A DNA stretch of 5,166 nucleotides. Origin: an uncultured Erysipelotrichaceae bacterium (GTDB taxonomy: Bacteria; Bacillota_I; Bacilli_A; Erysipelotrichales; Erysipelotrichaceae). A program made the translations under genes and the position numbers. The notes under the pieces were generated by a model, which was given only the letters and a program-made list of their open reading frames with translations, was not told the origin of the DNA and made no database searches. The stretch spans positions 1 to 5,166 of the forward strand of contig CANPNQ010000104.1 in the NCBI GenBank assembly GCA_947575425.1. Direction: 5' to 3'. This document shows, one piece after another, positions 1 through 5,166 of the stretch (the stretch's first letter is position 1; each line of letters begins with the position of its first letter).

Positions 1-329
1 TTGATATCATAAGAAATGTGCGCCTTGTCACAGATTTGTGCCATCCGCTCACCATAAGCACCATTCGATAAGATCAAAACCTTTTCCTGCGGTTTTACAA
101 CACTGCTCAATACGCTTTCCACGCCATAGGTTCCCGATCCCTGTAAAAAGATCGCCGTATAATCCACCTCATTCGCATTCGCCAGTTGTAATACCATGGA
201 TCGTGTTTCTTCACATAATTCCTGATACTCCGCATCTCTCGTTCCCATATCCACCAGCATACTTTCTCTCACTTCATCACTTGTGGTCAGTGGTCCGGGA
301 GTTAATAAGACTCTTTGTTTTGTTTTCAT
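1..329 (-). CDS. phnW: 2-aminoethylphosphonate:pyruvate transaminase, N-terminal part (runs off the left edge)
   Basis: The first 109 codons of a PLP-dependent class V aminotransferase are visible; the rest lies beyond position 1. PhnW enzymes transfer the amino group between 2-aminoethylphosphonate plus pyruvate and phosphonoacetaldehyde plus alanine, in the cytoplasm. The N-terminus reads MKTKQRVLLTPGPLTTSDEV, and LLTPGPLTTS at about residues 8-17 is the PhnW signature opening. The LQGSGTYGVESVL segment (about 62-74) matches the family's glycine-rich cofactor phosphate region, and KVLILSNGAYGERM (about 83-96) follows as in known PhnW proteins. The PLP lysine would be outside the window. The start is fixed by AAAGGAGG four bases upstream of the ATG. 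The gene is divergent from an AraC-type regulator. Whether it serves phosphonate breakdown (with phnX) or 2-AEP synthesis for surface glycans or lipids (with pepM and ppd) depends on neighbours not seen here. A fusion to another domain at the C-terminus cannot be excluded. Confidence 0.88.
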   Translation of the reverse strand, partial: MKTKQRVLLTPGPLTTSDEVRESMLVDMGTRDAEYQELCEETRSMVLQLANANEVDYTAIFLQGSGTYGVESVLSSVVKPQEKVLILSNGAYGERMAQICDKAHISYDI

Positions 330-407
330 ATAGCCTCCTTTGAGATTTATTAGAACAATTTATATAGATTTTAACTCATTTTACGTTATAAATCGCAATT
401 AAAACCA

Positions 408-423
408 AAATAAACGTTCATTT
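408..423. promoter_or_regulatory. Operator-like palindrome at the predicted phnW transcription start
   Basis: The 16-base sequence AAATAAACGTTCATTT is symmetric about ACGT, with 14 of 16 positions matching its own reverse complement. It lies just downstream of the phnW -10 box and covers the likely transcription start, where a bound repressor would block initiation. Its GTTCAT half also forms an inverted pair with ATGAAC at 445-450, bracketing the -10 element. The binding protein is unknown. AraC proteins usually bind direct repeats, so this may belong to another regulator. Confidence 0.4.
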
Positions 424-429
424 ATAATT

Positions 430-458
430 ATTTTATCATCATTTATGAACAATATCAA
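430..458 (-). promoter_or_regulatory. Promoter for phnW (sigma-A type)
   Basis: On the minus strand TTGATA (positions 458-453) is followed after exactly 17 bases by TAAAAT (435-430). Each differs from consensus at one position (TTGACA and TATAAT). Transcription would begin near 423, giving a leader of roughly 95 bases before the phnW ATG. No attenuator hairpin is obvious in that leader. Confidence 0.65.
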
Positions 459-637
459 TAGTAATTTCTGCTTTCTTGCTTTTCACACAGGCATAACAGA
501 TTATTTTATATCAAGAATAGATCGAAAAAAAGCAGAACACGATTCCATCGACCTTTTCGCTCCCCTTCTTTTTCCTTATGTATCTAAGCGCATAACAGCC
601 ATAAACAAGAAAATACAATAAAAACTGAGAAACCAAC

Positions 638-666
638 TTGCCAATGATGATTTCCTTCTTTATAAT
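638..666 (+). promoter_or_regulatory. Promoter for the AraC-type regulator (sigma-A type)
   Basis: TTGCCA (638-643) and a perfect TATAAT (661-666) are separated by 17 bases. The start of transcription would be near 673, giving a leader of about 63 bases. This places the upstream in-frame ATG at 679 only a few bases into the message with no ribosome binding site, which supports translation starting at 736 instead. Confidence 0.7.
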
Positions 667-735
667 ATTACCAATCATATGGAAATCAAGAGGACAGCCC
701 ACATTTACCGCACAATGCAAAAAGGGAGATACGAT

Positions 736-1563
736 ATGAAAAAAGAATCTATTCTTACGCAGGCAGGGCAACTGTGCCACCGCTGTCAAACAATCACAAC
801 GCATACGCATTTCACCCCTGTCGGAATTACCTTGATTCAATTAAACAAAGGGCTTCTGCATATACAGAGCGCACAAGGAGACCATGATCTCATAGCGCCT
901 GAGGCAGCGCTGTTGACAATGCCCAATGATTTTATTTTTGAGCCATCCCATCAAATGGAGCTTTCCATTTGGGAATGGAAAATGGACAATTATCATGTAC
1001 TGGCAAACAACGATTGTATTTTAATTGATTTCAATGAATTGGAAACAGAGACACTAAAAGCGCTGAAGCAATCATCAATGACTCAGCTTCCTTATTTGAA
1101 AGAATGGTTATGTACTTTAAGCAGTACACTGTTTTTTTCGCTGCTTCAGCGCTTGGAAGGTTCCATCAAACTCAGCGCATTCACAGAGGAGCGTTTAGAT
1201 CATGAGGCAATTACCTCGTATTTGGATTCCCATTACGATGAGCACATCACCTTGGAGGAAGTGGCTGTCCATTTCCATCGCAATCCCTATGCCTTGGCTC
1301 ATCTGTATAAAAAACAAACAGGAATGACCATCTTTGATACACTGAATAGGATTCGCCTGTATCATGCCCTATCCCACTTACGCAATAGTTCCTGTTCTAT
1401 CAAAGAAATCGCTTTGCGAAGCGGCTTTTCCTCCACCTCATATTTCATACAGCGCTTTGCCAAACAATATCGGCTTACCCCCTTACAATACCGCAAGCAA
1501 TGGCGTCGCAAGCAAGCAGCAAGAGCTGTATCTTCCCATTCCAACCAATCATATCACAATTAA
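736..1563 (+). CDS. AraC/XylS-family transcriptional regulator
   Basis: A 275-residue DNA-binding regulator. The C-terminal third (about residues 154-257) is an AraC-type double helix-turn-helix domain. The first helix-turn-helix lies around ITLEEVAVHFHRNPYALAHL, and the second around SIKEIALRSGFSSTSYFIQR, followed by the family's closing motif FAKQYRLTPLQYRKQW. The N-terminal part contains HTHF (about 23-26) and beta-rich sequence resembling the ligand-sensing half of AraC proteins, but no ligand can be assigned. The ATG at 736 is chosen because GGGAG lies seven bases upstream. The in-frame ATG at 679 would add 19 unconvincing residues and lacks a binding site. The gene is divergent from phnW and convergent with rnf, so phnW is its most plausible local target, and autoregulation is also possible. 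The C-terminus after residue 257 is a short basic, Ser/His-rich tail. Confidence 0.9.
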   Translation: MKKESILTQAGQLCHRCQTITTHTHFTPVGITLIQLNKGLLHIQSAQGDHDLIAPEAALLTMPNDFIFEPSHQMELSIWEWKMDNYHVLANNDCILIDFNELETETLKALKQSSMTQLPYLKEWLCTLSSTLFFSLLQRLEGSIKLSAFTEERLDHEAITSYLDSHYDEHITLEEVAVHFHRNPYALAHLYKKQTGMTIFDTLNRIRLYHALSHLRNSSCSIKEIALRSGFSSTSYFIQRFAKQYRLTPLQYRKQWRRKQAARAVSSHSNQSYHN

Positions 1564-1635
1564 CCTCTCTCCTCCCCCATATACCGCTTACCAATTCTTG
1601 TCCACCATCTCTACATCATCCAAATCCATAAATAC

Positions 1636-1696
1636 AAAAAAAGACAGGAGCACTTGCCTGATCGATAAGATCCATGCACATATCCTGTCTATTTTT
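1636..1696. terminator. Bidirectional intrinsic terminator between araC-type gene and rnfB
   Basis: AGACAGGA (1642-1649) pairs perfectly with TCCTGTCT (1683-1690). On the minus strand the stem is followed by seven T residues, a good terminator for the rnf operon. On the plus strand it is followed by ATTTTT, weaker but adequate for the regulator gene. The 33-base loop can form an inner helix (TGC plus GATC pairing with GATC plus GCA, around 1655-1678). The rest of 1564-1745 shows nothing else; in particular, no ferredoxin-like coding sequence follows rnfB. Confidence 0.75.
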
Positions 1697-1745
1697 CATA
1701 CGATAACTGAATTTTTCATTTATCCGTTTTTGATCGAAAAGCGCC

Positions 1746-2063
1746 TTATGCCTTTACCTTCACGCAGGTACCATCCGGTCCCGGTGTCGTATTCAGATAT
1801 TCGGCGATTTTCGCTTTCTGATCCGCCTTGCAAGGACGACAAGTGCCTACAACACTCACTTCACCGGTAACCAACGCCTCTGCCAAACCGGAACAGCCGG
1901 CATAACCGCAGCTGCCGCAATTATAGTTTGGCAGCATCGCAGTCACCGTTTCGATACGCTCATCCACTTCCACCTGCAAATATTTGTCCGCAACGCCAAG
2001 TCCCAAGCCTAAGACCGCACCCAGCACCAGCATCATGGCGATCGCAATCAATATCGCTTCCAT
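1746..2063 (-). CDS. rnfB: Minimal RnfB: membrane anchor plus one iron-sulfur motif, no ferredoxin domain
   Basis: RnfB is the iron-sulfur subunit through which the Rnf complex exchanges electrons with ferredoxin. This protein opens with a hydrophobic helix (MEAILIAIAMMLVLGAVLGL), then the family segment VADKYLQVEVDERIETV and the cluster motif NCGSCGYAGC. Cysteines at 49, 52, 57 and 75 give a C-x2-C-x4-C-x17-C pattern like the RnfB FeS domain. Extra cysteines lie at 78 and 100. It ends at about 105 residues, whereas RnfB proteins usually continue into two or more CxxCxxCxxxCP ferredoxin motifs (roughly 180-330 residues). The stop is followed by a terminator with no displaced coding sequence, so the short form looks genuine. 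The ATG at 2063 is preferred because AAAGGA lies eight bases upstream. The ATG at 2072 (three residues longer) has its AGGA only four bases away. This is the last gene of the operon. Confidence 0.85.
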   Translation of the reverse strand: MEAILIAIAMMLVLGAVLGLGLGVADKYLQVEVDERIETVTAMLPNYNCGSCGYAGCSGLAEALVTGEVSVVGTCRPCKADQKAKIAEYLNTTPGPDGTCVKVKA

Positions 2064-2078
2064 ATTGTCCATCCTTTC

Positions 2079-2200
2079 CTACGCATCATGCGAGGGATGC
2101 ATCGCACATGAGGAATCATGGCATCCTTCGCATTCCGCTTTGATATTCTCGCAGCCCTCAGGCAGCGGTGTTTTATGATTCAGATAATATAACAATGCGT
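2079..2200 (-). other. Frame-displaced Cys-rich C-terminal extension of rnfA
   Basis: In the -1 frame relative to rnfA, the sequence after the TTT at 2203-2201 is open and coding-like up to a TAG at 2081-2079. Adding one T to that run would continue RnfA from GLVEF into YALLYYLNHK and then a 40-residue tail in total. The tail holds CENIKAECEGCHDSSC, a C-x6-C-x2-C-x4-C pattern, with several histidines nearby, and would give a 235-residue protein. The TAG merges into the rnfB ribosome binding region (TAGGAAAGG), as the rnfD and rnfG stops do at their junctions. The tail lies beyond the usual end of RnfA, so the membrane core is unaffected. This could be a base-calling error, a real mutation, or less likely recoding. 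Confidence 0.6.
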
Positions 2201-2785
2201 AAATTCTACAAGACCTGCCAATCCGCTAAAGGCAAGCGCCATAATGCCGGCAACGATCAATGCGATCGGATTGCCTTGAAACGCTGTAGGCACATTGCTG
2301 GAATCCAAACGCTCACGAATGGTGGAGAAGATATACAGCACCAAGGTAAAGCCGACCGGAATTGCAATGGAATATGTCAGCATTTCCGCAAAGGTATAGC
2401 CTTCGGAAATATTGTTCAATGTAACATTCAACACAACGCAGTTGGTCGTAATTAAAGGCAGATACACACCCAATGCCTTATACAAAGCAGGGCTCATTTT
2501 CTTGATCACCATTTCCACCAGCTGTACCAAAGAGGCAATGACTAGAATAAAGGTAATCAGATCCATATATTCCAGCTTTAATGGTTCCAGCACCCAATAA
2601 TACAATGCATAGGTTACCAAGGATGCCGCAACAATGACAAAGGTAACCGCTGCGCCCATACCAATGGCAGAGCTGCTTTTCTTAGATACACCCATAAACG
2701 GGCAAATACCCAAGAACTGATTCAAGATTACGTTGTTAATCAATGTAAAGGTGATAAACAACACAAACAAATTACCGAGATCCAT
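2180..2785 (-). CDS. rnfA: RnfA, integral membrane subunit of the Rnf complex
   Basis: RnfA and RnfE are homologous six-helix membrane subunits, inverted relative to each other, that together hold a [2Fe-2S] cluster within the membrane. The 201-residue product begins MDLGNLFVLFITFTLINNVI and shows the hallmark NQFLGICPFMGVSKK with Cys28, then ALGVYLPLITTNC with Cys116; these two cysteines are the expected cluster ligands. The last helix (IALIVAGIMALAFSGLAGLV) matches the normal end of the family at about residue 195. The final six residues (THCYII) do not look native and appear to result from a one-base frameshift that cuts off a Cys-rich tail. The start is three bases after the rnfE stop, with AAAGGAGG (2804-2797) inside the end of rnfE, eleven bases from the ATG. 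As annotated, 107 bases separate it from the rnfB ATG at 2072 (116 from the one at 2063), unlike every other gap in this tight operon. Confidence 0.93.
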   Translation of the reverse strand: MDLGNLFVLFITFTLINNVILNQFLGICPFMGVSKKSSSAIGMGAAVTFVIVAASLVTYALYYWVLEPLKLEYMDLITFILVIASLVQLVEMVIKKMSPALYKALGVYLPLITTNCVVLNVTLNNISEGYTFAEMLTYSIAIPVGFTLVLYIFSTIRERLDSSNVPTAFQGNPIALIVAGIMALAFSGLAGLVEFTHCYII

Positions 2786-2788
2786 GAT

Positions 2789-3481
2789 TTACTTCGCCTC
2801 CTTTGCCAGCTGAGCCGCCTGCTTTTTCGCTTCTGCTTCCTTTTTTGCTTCCTTGGCGTTTTGATGATTTTTATACGCAGCCAAAGCGCCTGCTAAAAAT
2901 GCAAAGGTGATAAATGCGCCAAAGGGCTGAGAAAACATAGAGATCACATAATCCTCAGGGATCAGCTTCAGCGAGAAAATCACCTGATCCATATGGAAGG
3001 GATTCTCAAAAGACAATATACCCGTTGCCAACAGCTGACGAATGGCGGACATCACGATGATTGATACCGTATAGCCAAGCCCCATACCAAGACCATCCAG
3101 CGCGGAATCAAAGATCCCGTTTTTAGACGCAAAGGCTTCTGCCCGTCCTAGAATGATACAGTTGACGACAATCAAAGGAATGAATACACCAAGCGCACTG
3201 TCTAATGCCGGCGCATATGCCTTGATTAACATCTGAATGATTTTAACCAAGGTTGCAATGACTACGATATACACTGGTATGCGAATCTCGCTTGGCGTTA
3301 CCTTGCGCAGACATGAGATGATCACATTGCTCATAACTAAGACAAGAATAACCGCAACACCCATACCGATCGCATTGTTTAATGTGGTCGTAATCGCCAA
3401 GGTCGAGCATAAACCGAGATACAAGCCGAATACCGGATTTTCACGGATGAAACCGGCAGTGAAATTTTCTTTACGATTCAT
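2789..3481 (-). CDS. rnfE: RnfE, integral membrane subunit of the Rnf complex
   Basis: A 230-residue multi-pass membrane protein homologous to RnfA. The family features are clear: an N-terminal GFIRENPVFGLYLGLCSTLA with Cys25, TTLNNAIGMG, the SCLRKVTPSEIRIPVYIV loop, and ALGVFIPLIVVNCIILGRAE with Cys108. Cys25 and Cys108 should join RnfA Cys28 and Cys116 around the membrane [2Fe-2S] cluster. The last helix (GAFITFAFLAGALAAY) is followed by a highly charged tail of about 28 residues made almost entirely of Lys, Ala, Glu and Gln, predicted to be cytoplasmic and helical. The ATG follows the rnfG stop by twelve bases, with AGGAGGG seven bases upstream overlapping that stop. The length is close to the family norm. 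Nothing indicates independent regulation. Confidence 0.95.
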   Translation of the reverse strand: MNRKENFTAGFIRENPVFGLYLGLCSTLAITTTLNNAIGMGVAVILVLVMSNVIISCLRKVTPSEIRIPVYIVVIATLVKIIQMLIKAYAPALDSALGVFIPLIVVNCIILGRAEAFASKNGIFDSALDGLGMGLGYTVSIIVMSAIRQLLATGILSFENPFHMDQVIFSLKLIPEDYVISMFSQPFGAFITFAFLAGALAAYKNHQNAKEAKKEAEAKKQAAQLAKEAK

Positions 3482-3493
3482 TCGCTGACCCTC

Positions 3494-3949
3494 CTACTTT
3501 ACATTTTCTAACAGGTACTTGCCTGCCTCATTGATTCCATCGACAACCGGTCGTGAAGATACCGTCGCACCGCTGATAATATCCAGTGTATCTGCCTCGG
3601 CATTCTTCCCGATCAAAGAATCACGGAACGAATCATCTGCGACCGCATTGTCATCCAGCGCTACCATAAAGCTGGTACCTTCCTTATAGCCGGTAACCTG
3701 CATTTTAAATACTGTGCCTTCCCCTTTTACCTGAAAGATCTTCTCGATTGTTTCTGAATCCTTGACGGTGATTTCTTCAAAATCATCATCTCCCGCATTC
3801 GGGAAGATCAGCGCTAAATTCTCTTTTTCCGCTGCCAGTGCATTCGCTGCGACGATGGGGGCAGTCAAGGAATTGGCCAATGCCAAAGCCCCGCCTGCAA
3901 TCGCTGCGACCAGAGCTAAGAACAAGGTCAAGTGCAATACTTTTTTCAT
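3494..3949 (-). CDS. rnfG: RnfG, short form of the FMN-carrying subunit
   Basis: RnfG is anchored by one N-terminal helix and exposes an FMN-binding domain on the outer face, with FMN attached to a threonine by the ApbE flavin transferase. This 151-residue protein has the anchor (about residues 4-27, LHLTLFLALVAAIAGGALAL), a family-like ANSLTAPIVAAN segment, and a clear attachment motif IISGATVSSRPVVDGI with Thr129 as the expected FMN site (codon 3565-3563). It is short for the family (usually about 180-210). The distance from GY (87-88) to SGAT (126-129) is under 40 residues, against about 75 in E. coli RsxG, and the conserved ETPGLG-type loop is missing. The reading frame is intact throughout, so this is an in-frame reduction rather than a broken gene. 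The start is supported by AGGAGG nine bases upstream, overlapping the rnfD stop. The upstream RnfD carries a fuller copy of this domain. Confidence 0.88.
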   Translation of the reverse strand: MKKVLHLTLFLALVAAIAGGALALANSLTAPIVAANALAAEKENLALIFPNAGDDDFEEITVKDSETIEKIFQVKGEGTVFKMQVTGYKEGTSFMVALDDNAVADDSFRDSLIGKNAEADTLDIISGATVSSRPVVDGINEAGKYLLENVK

Positions 3950-3962
3950 ACCTGCTTACCTC

Positions 3963-5166
3963 CTAATATCCAAGCGTCTTCTTGACTTCCAGAAGGGCAC
4001 GCATCGCGGATTTCACAGAGAACGTCGCTCCGGAAACCACATCATTTTTCGCCACCTCATTCAGCGTGGAGATATCTGCGCCCTCAAACTGACTCAAGAA
4101 CTTCTGATTTAAAATCTTATCACCGATATATGGTGTATCTTTGATCACCGTCGGTGTTAAGGAAACAATCGTCTTGCCATCTGCGGCAATCGTGATCTCG
4201 AATACGTTGGGATCAAAGGGATGACCGTAATCCGGCATATTCGGACCTTCCTTAGCCGCAAAGCCTTCTGCGGTTACCGTATAGGTCGTAGTGCCATCCT
4301 CATTCTGTACGCTGCCATCTAATGTCGCATTCAAGGAAGCGGTATAGCTGTCATCCATCGCGATCATCACCGTTTTCGGCTTTTCCGGTACAATCGGTTC
4401 TGCCGGTTCGATTTTCATATTGGCTAACACCATCGTCGCTACCCCAAGCACGCTCAATACGCCCAAGGTACTCCATGCTTTTTTACGCATTGCCAGCTGT
4501 TTGCCGGAGAATGCCTGCTCGATCGCCGGTGTTAACATATTCATGATCAAAATGGAATACATACATCCTTCTGGTGCATTTGCCAGCACACGAATCAATA
4601 CCGTAATGATGCCGGCTCCCAGCGCAAAGACGCATTTGCCCATTTTACTTGTCGGTGAGCTCACCGGATCGCTTAACATAAATACCGCACCGAATACCGC
4701 ACCGCCCGTACATAAATGATACAGCGGGTACCAAATAAAGTTACTCACGTTCATTCCTGCCAATAAAGCCAAAATGCTTGTCAGCACGAAGATAGATCCC
4801 AAATAAATCACCGGCACACGCCAGTCGATCACCTTGCGGATCACCAGCACAGCACCTAAGATCAATAATAACAGCGTGCATGTCTCACCGAGAGCCCCTG
4901 GATACCATCCGCTGAACAGCGTCCACAGATCATATTTGCCAAGCAATGCCTTGATCATCGTATCATTGATCGTCAGCCAGTTATACTCCGTAGCAATTAC
5001 AGTTGTCGGTGTTGCGGCAGTTGCCACATCCGCTACCTTCGCTCCGGCAAAACTGGCAAAGATGATCGCAAATCCGACCGCAGCCGGATTGAAGATATTC
5101 TGACCAAATCCGCCAAATAAGATCCGTCCGACAAAGATCGCAAAGAAAGTTGCGATTGCCAGCGCA
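3963..5166 (-). CDS. rnfD: RnfD membrane subunit with a fused C-terminal FMN-binding domain (5' end outside window)
   Basis: About 400 codons of RnfD are visible; the start lies beyond 5166. The NqrB/RnfD core is recognised from FGGFGQNIFNPAAVG close to the right edge, VATAATPTTV (the position of the covalent FMN; threonine codon 5012-5010), and several membrane helices including CTGGAVFGAVFMLSDPVSSP and GCMYSILIMNMLTPAIE. After the last helix (LGVLSVLGVATMVLANM) and a Pro/Glu linker (EPAEPIVPEKPK), the protein does not end as RnfD normally does. It continues for about 140 residues into an FMN_bind domain of the RnfG type: FEITIAADGKTIVSL, KDTPYIGDKI, FLSQFEG, then NDVVSGATFSVKSAM with a second predicted flavinylated threonine (codon 4025-4023). 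The total protein is probably near 500 residues, against about 310-350 usually. A GTG at 5027-5025 is internal, not the start, because the family motif lies upstream in frame. The stop TAG overlaps the rnfG ribosome binding site. Confidence 0.9.
   Translation of the reverse strand, partial: ALAIATFFAIFVGRILFGGFGQNIFNPAAVGFAIIFASFAGAKVADVATAATPTTVIATEYNWLTINDTMIKALLGKYDLWTLFSGWYPGALGETCTLLLLILGAVLVIRKVIDWRVPVIYLGSIFVLTSILALLAGMNVSNFIWYPLYHLCTGGAVFGAVFMLSDPVSSPTSKMGKCVFALGAGIITVLIRVLANAPEGCMYSILIMNMLTPAIEQAFSGKQLAMRKKAWSTLGVLSVLGVATMVLANMKIEPAEPIVPEKPKTVMIAMDDSYTASLNATLDGSVQNEDGTTTYTVTAEGFAAKEGPNMPDYGHPFDPNVFEITIAADGKTIVSLTPTVIKDTPYIGDKILNQKFLSQFEGADISTLNEVAKNDVVSGATFSVKSAMRALLEVKKTLGY

Larger units (their letters stand above)
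330..735. other. Divergent intergenic region between phnW and the AraC-type regulator
   Basis: This 406-base AT-rich stretch contains no supportable gene. It holds the two promoters and the palindrome described separately. Between the promoters there is one further inverted pair, TTCTGCTTT at 466-474 and AAAGCAGAA at 529-537, separated by 54 bases, whose role is unknown. Nothing else is recognisable in about 540-637. Confidence 0.6.

Noticed and set aside
38..343. Plus-strand open frame opposite phnW
   Set aside because: The minus-strand translation matches PhnW closely from its start codon onward; the plus frame is low-quality sequence rich in Pro, His and Ser.
679..735. Upstream in-frame ATG for the AraC-type regulator
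   Set aside because: It lies a few bases after the predicted transcription start without a ribosome binding site, while the ATG at 736 has GGGAG at good spacing.
511..840. Minus-strand open frame of 109 codons overlapping the start of the AraC-type gene
   Set aside because: It has no recognisable domain, begins inside a well-supported gene on the other strand, and crosses that gene's promoter; it is best explained as chance.
1563..1746. Frameshifted remainder of RnfB (ferredoxin domains) after its stop
   Set aside because: No Cys-rich frame is present on the minus strand between the rnfB stop and the end of the AraC-type gene; the space holds a terminator.
1364..1870. Plus-strand open frame spanning the AraC-type gene end, the terminator and the rnfB end
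   Set aside because: It crosses a strong terminator and overlaps two genes with clear domain motifs in other frames; it shows no domain of its own.
2195..2210. Programmed -1 ribosomal frameshifting to make the RnfA Cys-rich tail
   Set aside because: The site reads GTA GAA TTT ACG, which lacks a canonical X XXY YYZ slippery heptamer, and I see no clear stimulatory structure. A base loss or sequencing error in the T run is simpler, though not proven.
5025..5027. GTG as the start of rnfD
   Set aside because: The same frame is open upstream to the window edge and encodes the RnfD motif FGGFGQNIFNPAAVG, so the GTG is an internal valine.

Overview
The window looks like chromosomal DNA from a Gram-positive anaerobe of the Bacillota. 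The evidence is AGGAGG-type ribosome binding sites on most genes, AT-rich intergenic DNA with sigma-A-like promoters, and an rnf cluster in the clostridial order C-D-G-E-A-B. A gut Erysipelotrichia-like host is my guess, but the sequence alone does not fix the family.

Layout: (1) positions 1-329, minus strand, hold the 5' part of a 2-aminoethylphosphonate:pyruvate transaminase gene (phnW-like) that runs off the left edge. (2) Positions 330-735 are an AT-rich divergent intergenic region. It has a good promoter for each flanking gene and an operator-like palindrome over the predicted phnW transcription start. (3) Positions 736-1563, plus strand, encode an AraC-family regulator. (4) Positions 1564-1745 separate convergent units and contain a terminator usable in both directions. 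(5) Positions 1746-5166, minus strand, hold the distal part of an rnf operon: rnfD (5' end outside the window), rnfG, rnfE, rnfA, rnfB. An rnfC would be expected just beyond the right edge.

Rnf is a membrane complex that couples electron transfer between reduced ferredoxin and NAD+ to ion pumping. RnfD and RnfG carry covalent FMN, RnfA and RnfE share a [2Fe-2S] cluster inside the membrane, and RnfB is the iron-sulfur entry subunit. The membrane cores here look intact, but the redox modules have been rearranged. RnfD has an extra C-terminal FMN-binding domain with its own SGAT flavinylation motif. RnfG has lost the middle of its FMN-binding domain. RnfB stops after its first iron-sulfur motif and has no ferredoxin domain. 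RnfA appears to have lost a Cys-rich tail through a one-base frameshift at its last helix. The tail remains as open, coding-like sequence ending in a TAG fused to the rnfB ribosome binding site, an arrangement also seen at two other junctions of this operon. These Rnf departures are the most interesting content of the window.
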